A stretch of DNA of 6,998 nucleotides from Nitrospinales bacterium. Its GTDB lineage: Bacteria > Nitrospinota_A > UBA7883 > JACRGQ01. The stretch lies in the NCBI GenBank assembly GCA_023248615.1, contig JAHFEI010000105.1, forward strand, positions 1 to 6,998, written 5' to 3'. This document shows positions 6,152 to 6,998 of this stretch, in pieces (the first letter of the stretch is position 1; the number at the start of each line of letters is the position of its first letter). The notes below the pieces were generated by a model, which saw nothing but the letters and a program-made list of their open reading frames with translations, did no database searches and was not told the DNA's origin. The position numbers and the translations under genes were made by a program.

Positions 6152-6781
6152 ATGAATATTGACAAAAGCATCCGGCTGGACAGAAAGGACTACATAGCCA
6201 CCGAAACGGCAAAAGACCTGATTGTGCTACACCACACCGTGGGCGGCACGGCGCAAAGCACCATAGATTACTGGAAATCCGACCCGGCACGGGTAGCCAC
6301 GGCCTACGTGGTGGAAAGAAACGGAGTTGTGTACGAAGTGTTCGACCCGAAATGCTGGGCCTTTCATCTGGGGCTGAAAGAAAGCGGCGGCGCGGTGGAT
6401 AAGCGAAGCATAGGAATAGAAATAGCCGGCGAAGGAGGGCTAACGCAAAGGGACGGCAAACTCTACTGCTTCGACAGGGTATCGGACAGGACGCTTTTCA
6501 AAGGCGATAGTTACGATAACCAGACTGCGTGGCGTGGGTACCGCTTTTTCAGTGCCTACACCGATGCGCAGGTTGGCGCAGTAACGGAGTTGGTAAACCA
6601 GTTGGCAACGCAATTCAAAATCCCCCGGCAAACTCCGGCGAACCATCTGGACACAGACGATGCCTACCGGAAGTTTCAGGGAGTGATAGCGCACTTCCAT
6701 GTGAGGGCGGATAAGTCCGATGTGCATCCCGGGTTCCCCTGGCAAAAGCTGGTGGATGGTTGTAGCCTCACCTTGGTGTGA
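6152..6781 (+). CDS. N-acetylmuramoyl-L-alanine amidase, amidase_2/PGRP-like fold
   Basis: A 209-residue protein resembling zinc amidases that cut the bond between N-acetylmuramic acid and L-alanine of the peptide stem. Evidence: LIVLHHTVGG (23-32), whose H27 or H28 is the first zinc ligand; AYVVERNGVVYEVF (51-64) as the following strand pair; SIGIEIAG (86-93), the usual IGIE stretch; and a C-terminal AHFHV (180-184) followed by DVHPGFPW (190-197), corresponding to the second and third ligands. The usual DPG reads HPG here, so H192 or D190 would be the third ligand. An insert-like stretch (100-140, with WRGYRFFSAYT) makes it longer than AmpD. No signal peptide or membrane segment is visible, so it is either cytoplasmic (AmpD-like recycling), exported by another route, or phage-derived. 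GGAGG lies 5 bases before ATG 6152. It stands alone, with no holin or phage gene nearby. Confidence 0.85.
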   Translation: MNIDKSIRLDRKDYIATETAKDLIVLHHTVGGTAQSTIDYWKSDPARVATAYVVERNGVVYEVFDPKCWAFHLGLKESGGAVDKRSIGIEIAGEGGLTQRDGKLYCFDRVSDRTLFKGDSYDNQTAWRGYRFFSAYTDAQVGAVTELVNQLATQFKIPRQTPANHLDTDDAYRKFQGVIAHFHVRADKSDVHPGFPWQKLVDGCSLTLV

Positions 6782-6805
6782 TGCCAGATATCAATCCCAA
6801 GCTCT

Positions 6806-6821
6806 GGTAGGTACAGGCTTC
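6806..6821 (+). repeat. Direct repeat copy 1 (16 bp)
   Basis: GGTAGGTACAGGCTTC here is identical to 6983-6998, 177 bases downstream. The shared tract could be longer, because the second copy runs into the window edge. The base before each copy differs (T versus C), so the repeat boundary on this side is real. Confidence 0.8.
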
Positions 6822-6837
6822 AGATACAAGCATGTAC
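6811..6837. repeat. Imperfect inverted repeat (hairpin) containing the direct-repeat sequence
   Basis: GTACAGGCTT (6811-6820) pairs with AAGCATGTAC (6828-6837) with one mismatch around a 7-base loop, and extends by a wobble and one more pair outward (6809-6839). It begins 29 bases after the amidase stop. There is no U-tract of terminator type apart from ACTTT, so a repeat-element arm is more likely than a dedicated terminator. Confidence 0.6.
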
Positions 6838-6881
6838 TTTGGCGCGAAGCGACAACCCGCCGCATTGCGGCTGGCCCCGCA

Positions 6882-6910
6882 GGAGCAACGCTTCGTTGCT
6901 CCGCAACGAA
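6882..6910. repeat. Two overlapping, mutually exclusive hairpins
   Basis: GGAGCAACG (6882-6890) pairs perfectly with CGTTGCTCC (6894-6902) around CTT. Alternatively TTCGTTGC (6892-6899) pairs perfectly with GCAACGAA (6903-6910) around TCC. The central CGTTGC is used by both, so only one can form at a time. A 5-bp stem GCCGC/GCGGC (6859-6871) lies just upstream. Confidence 0.6.
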
Positions 6911-6911
6911 C

Positions 6912-6930
6912 GACAGGCTAAAAGCCTATC
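6912..6930. repeat. Imperfect inverted repeat related to the ACAGGCT core
   Basis: GACAGGCT (6912-6919) pairs with AGCCTATC (6923-6930) with one mismatch and an AAA loop. It shares the ACAGGCT core with the direct repeat at 6814-6819 and 6991-6996, which suggests one repeat family. Confidence 0.5.
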
Positions 6931-6982
6931 CCACCAATGATTTGTAATGACTCGAACCCCTCCTGCGCCTCCCCCCTTTCCC

Positions 6983-6998
6983 GGTAGGTACAGGCTTC
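6983..6998 (+). repeat. Direct repeat copy 2 (16 bp, reaching the window edge)
   Basis: Exact match to 6806-6821. The copy is cut by the right edge, so whether the hairpin of copy 1 is also repeated cannot be seen. Confidence 0.8.

Noticed and set aside
6940..6966. GGGTTCGAGTC-like tRNA T-arm on the minus strand
   Set aside because: The five bases on each side of the TTCGAGT loop do not pair, and no anticodon or acceptor stem is found.
6838..6998. Integron attC site
   Set aside because: No GTTRRRY/RYYYAAC core pair flanks the inverted repeats and no integrase is present in the window.

Overview
This is a chromosomal bacterial window of moderately high GC with ordinary housekeeping genes and no rRNA, tRNA, CRISPR array, integrase or transposase that I can see. 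The proteins (PilB/GspE ATPase, TrpG, TrpD, RuvA, RuvC, YebC) point to a Gram-negative-type bacterium that makes type IV pili or a type II secretion system. The genes share a frequent use of ATA for isoleucine together with GC-rich codons. A deltaproteobacterial, Nitrospinota or Nitrospirota-like lineage would fit, but that is a guess and no marker here fixes it.

Layout. Positions 1-2038 (minus strand, cut by the left edge) hold a PilB/GspE-family ATPase. Past its normal C-terminus it carries the start of a cyclic-nucleotide-binding domain, which is the most interesting protein feature here. It has a good extended -10 promoter at 2099-2126. Divergent from it, after a leader rich in inverted repeats, come trpG (2268-2840) and trpD (2867-3886), a two-gene tryptophan unit without trpE or trpC. 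Converging on trpD is the minus-strand cluster yebC (5817-5065), ruvC (5060-4533), ruvA (4536-3949). It is tightly packed, with ruvC and ruvA overlapping by 4 bases, and ruvB is not present downstream. A weak hairpin sits between the convergent trpD and ruvA stops.

Positions 5818-6151 are a 334-base divergent intergenic region with candidate promoters on both strands and a 10-base palindrome over the yebC -10 box. A stand-alone amidase_2-type N-acetylmuramoyl-L-alanine amidase without a signal peptide follows (6152-6781). The right end (6782-6998) is noncoding. A 16-base sequence occurs there twice, 177 bases apart, with the second copy ending at the window edge. Between the copies lies a chain of hairpins, two of them mutually exclusive, which looks like an intergenic palindromic repeat element.

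How the genes work together. RuvA and RuvC act on Holliday junctions with a RuvB encoded elsewhere, and YebC is the usual upstream companion. TrpG and TrpD supply part of the chorismate-to-tryptophan route (anthranilate formation with TrpE, then phosphoribosylation). The pilus ATPase and the amidase stand alone functionally in this window.
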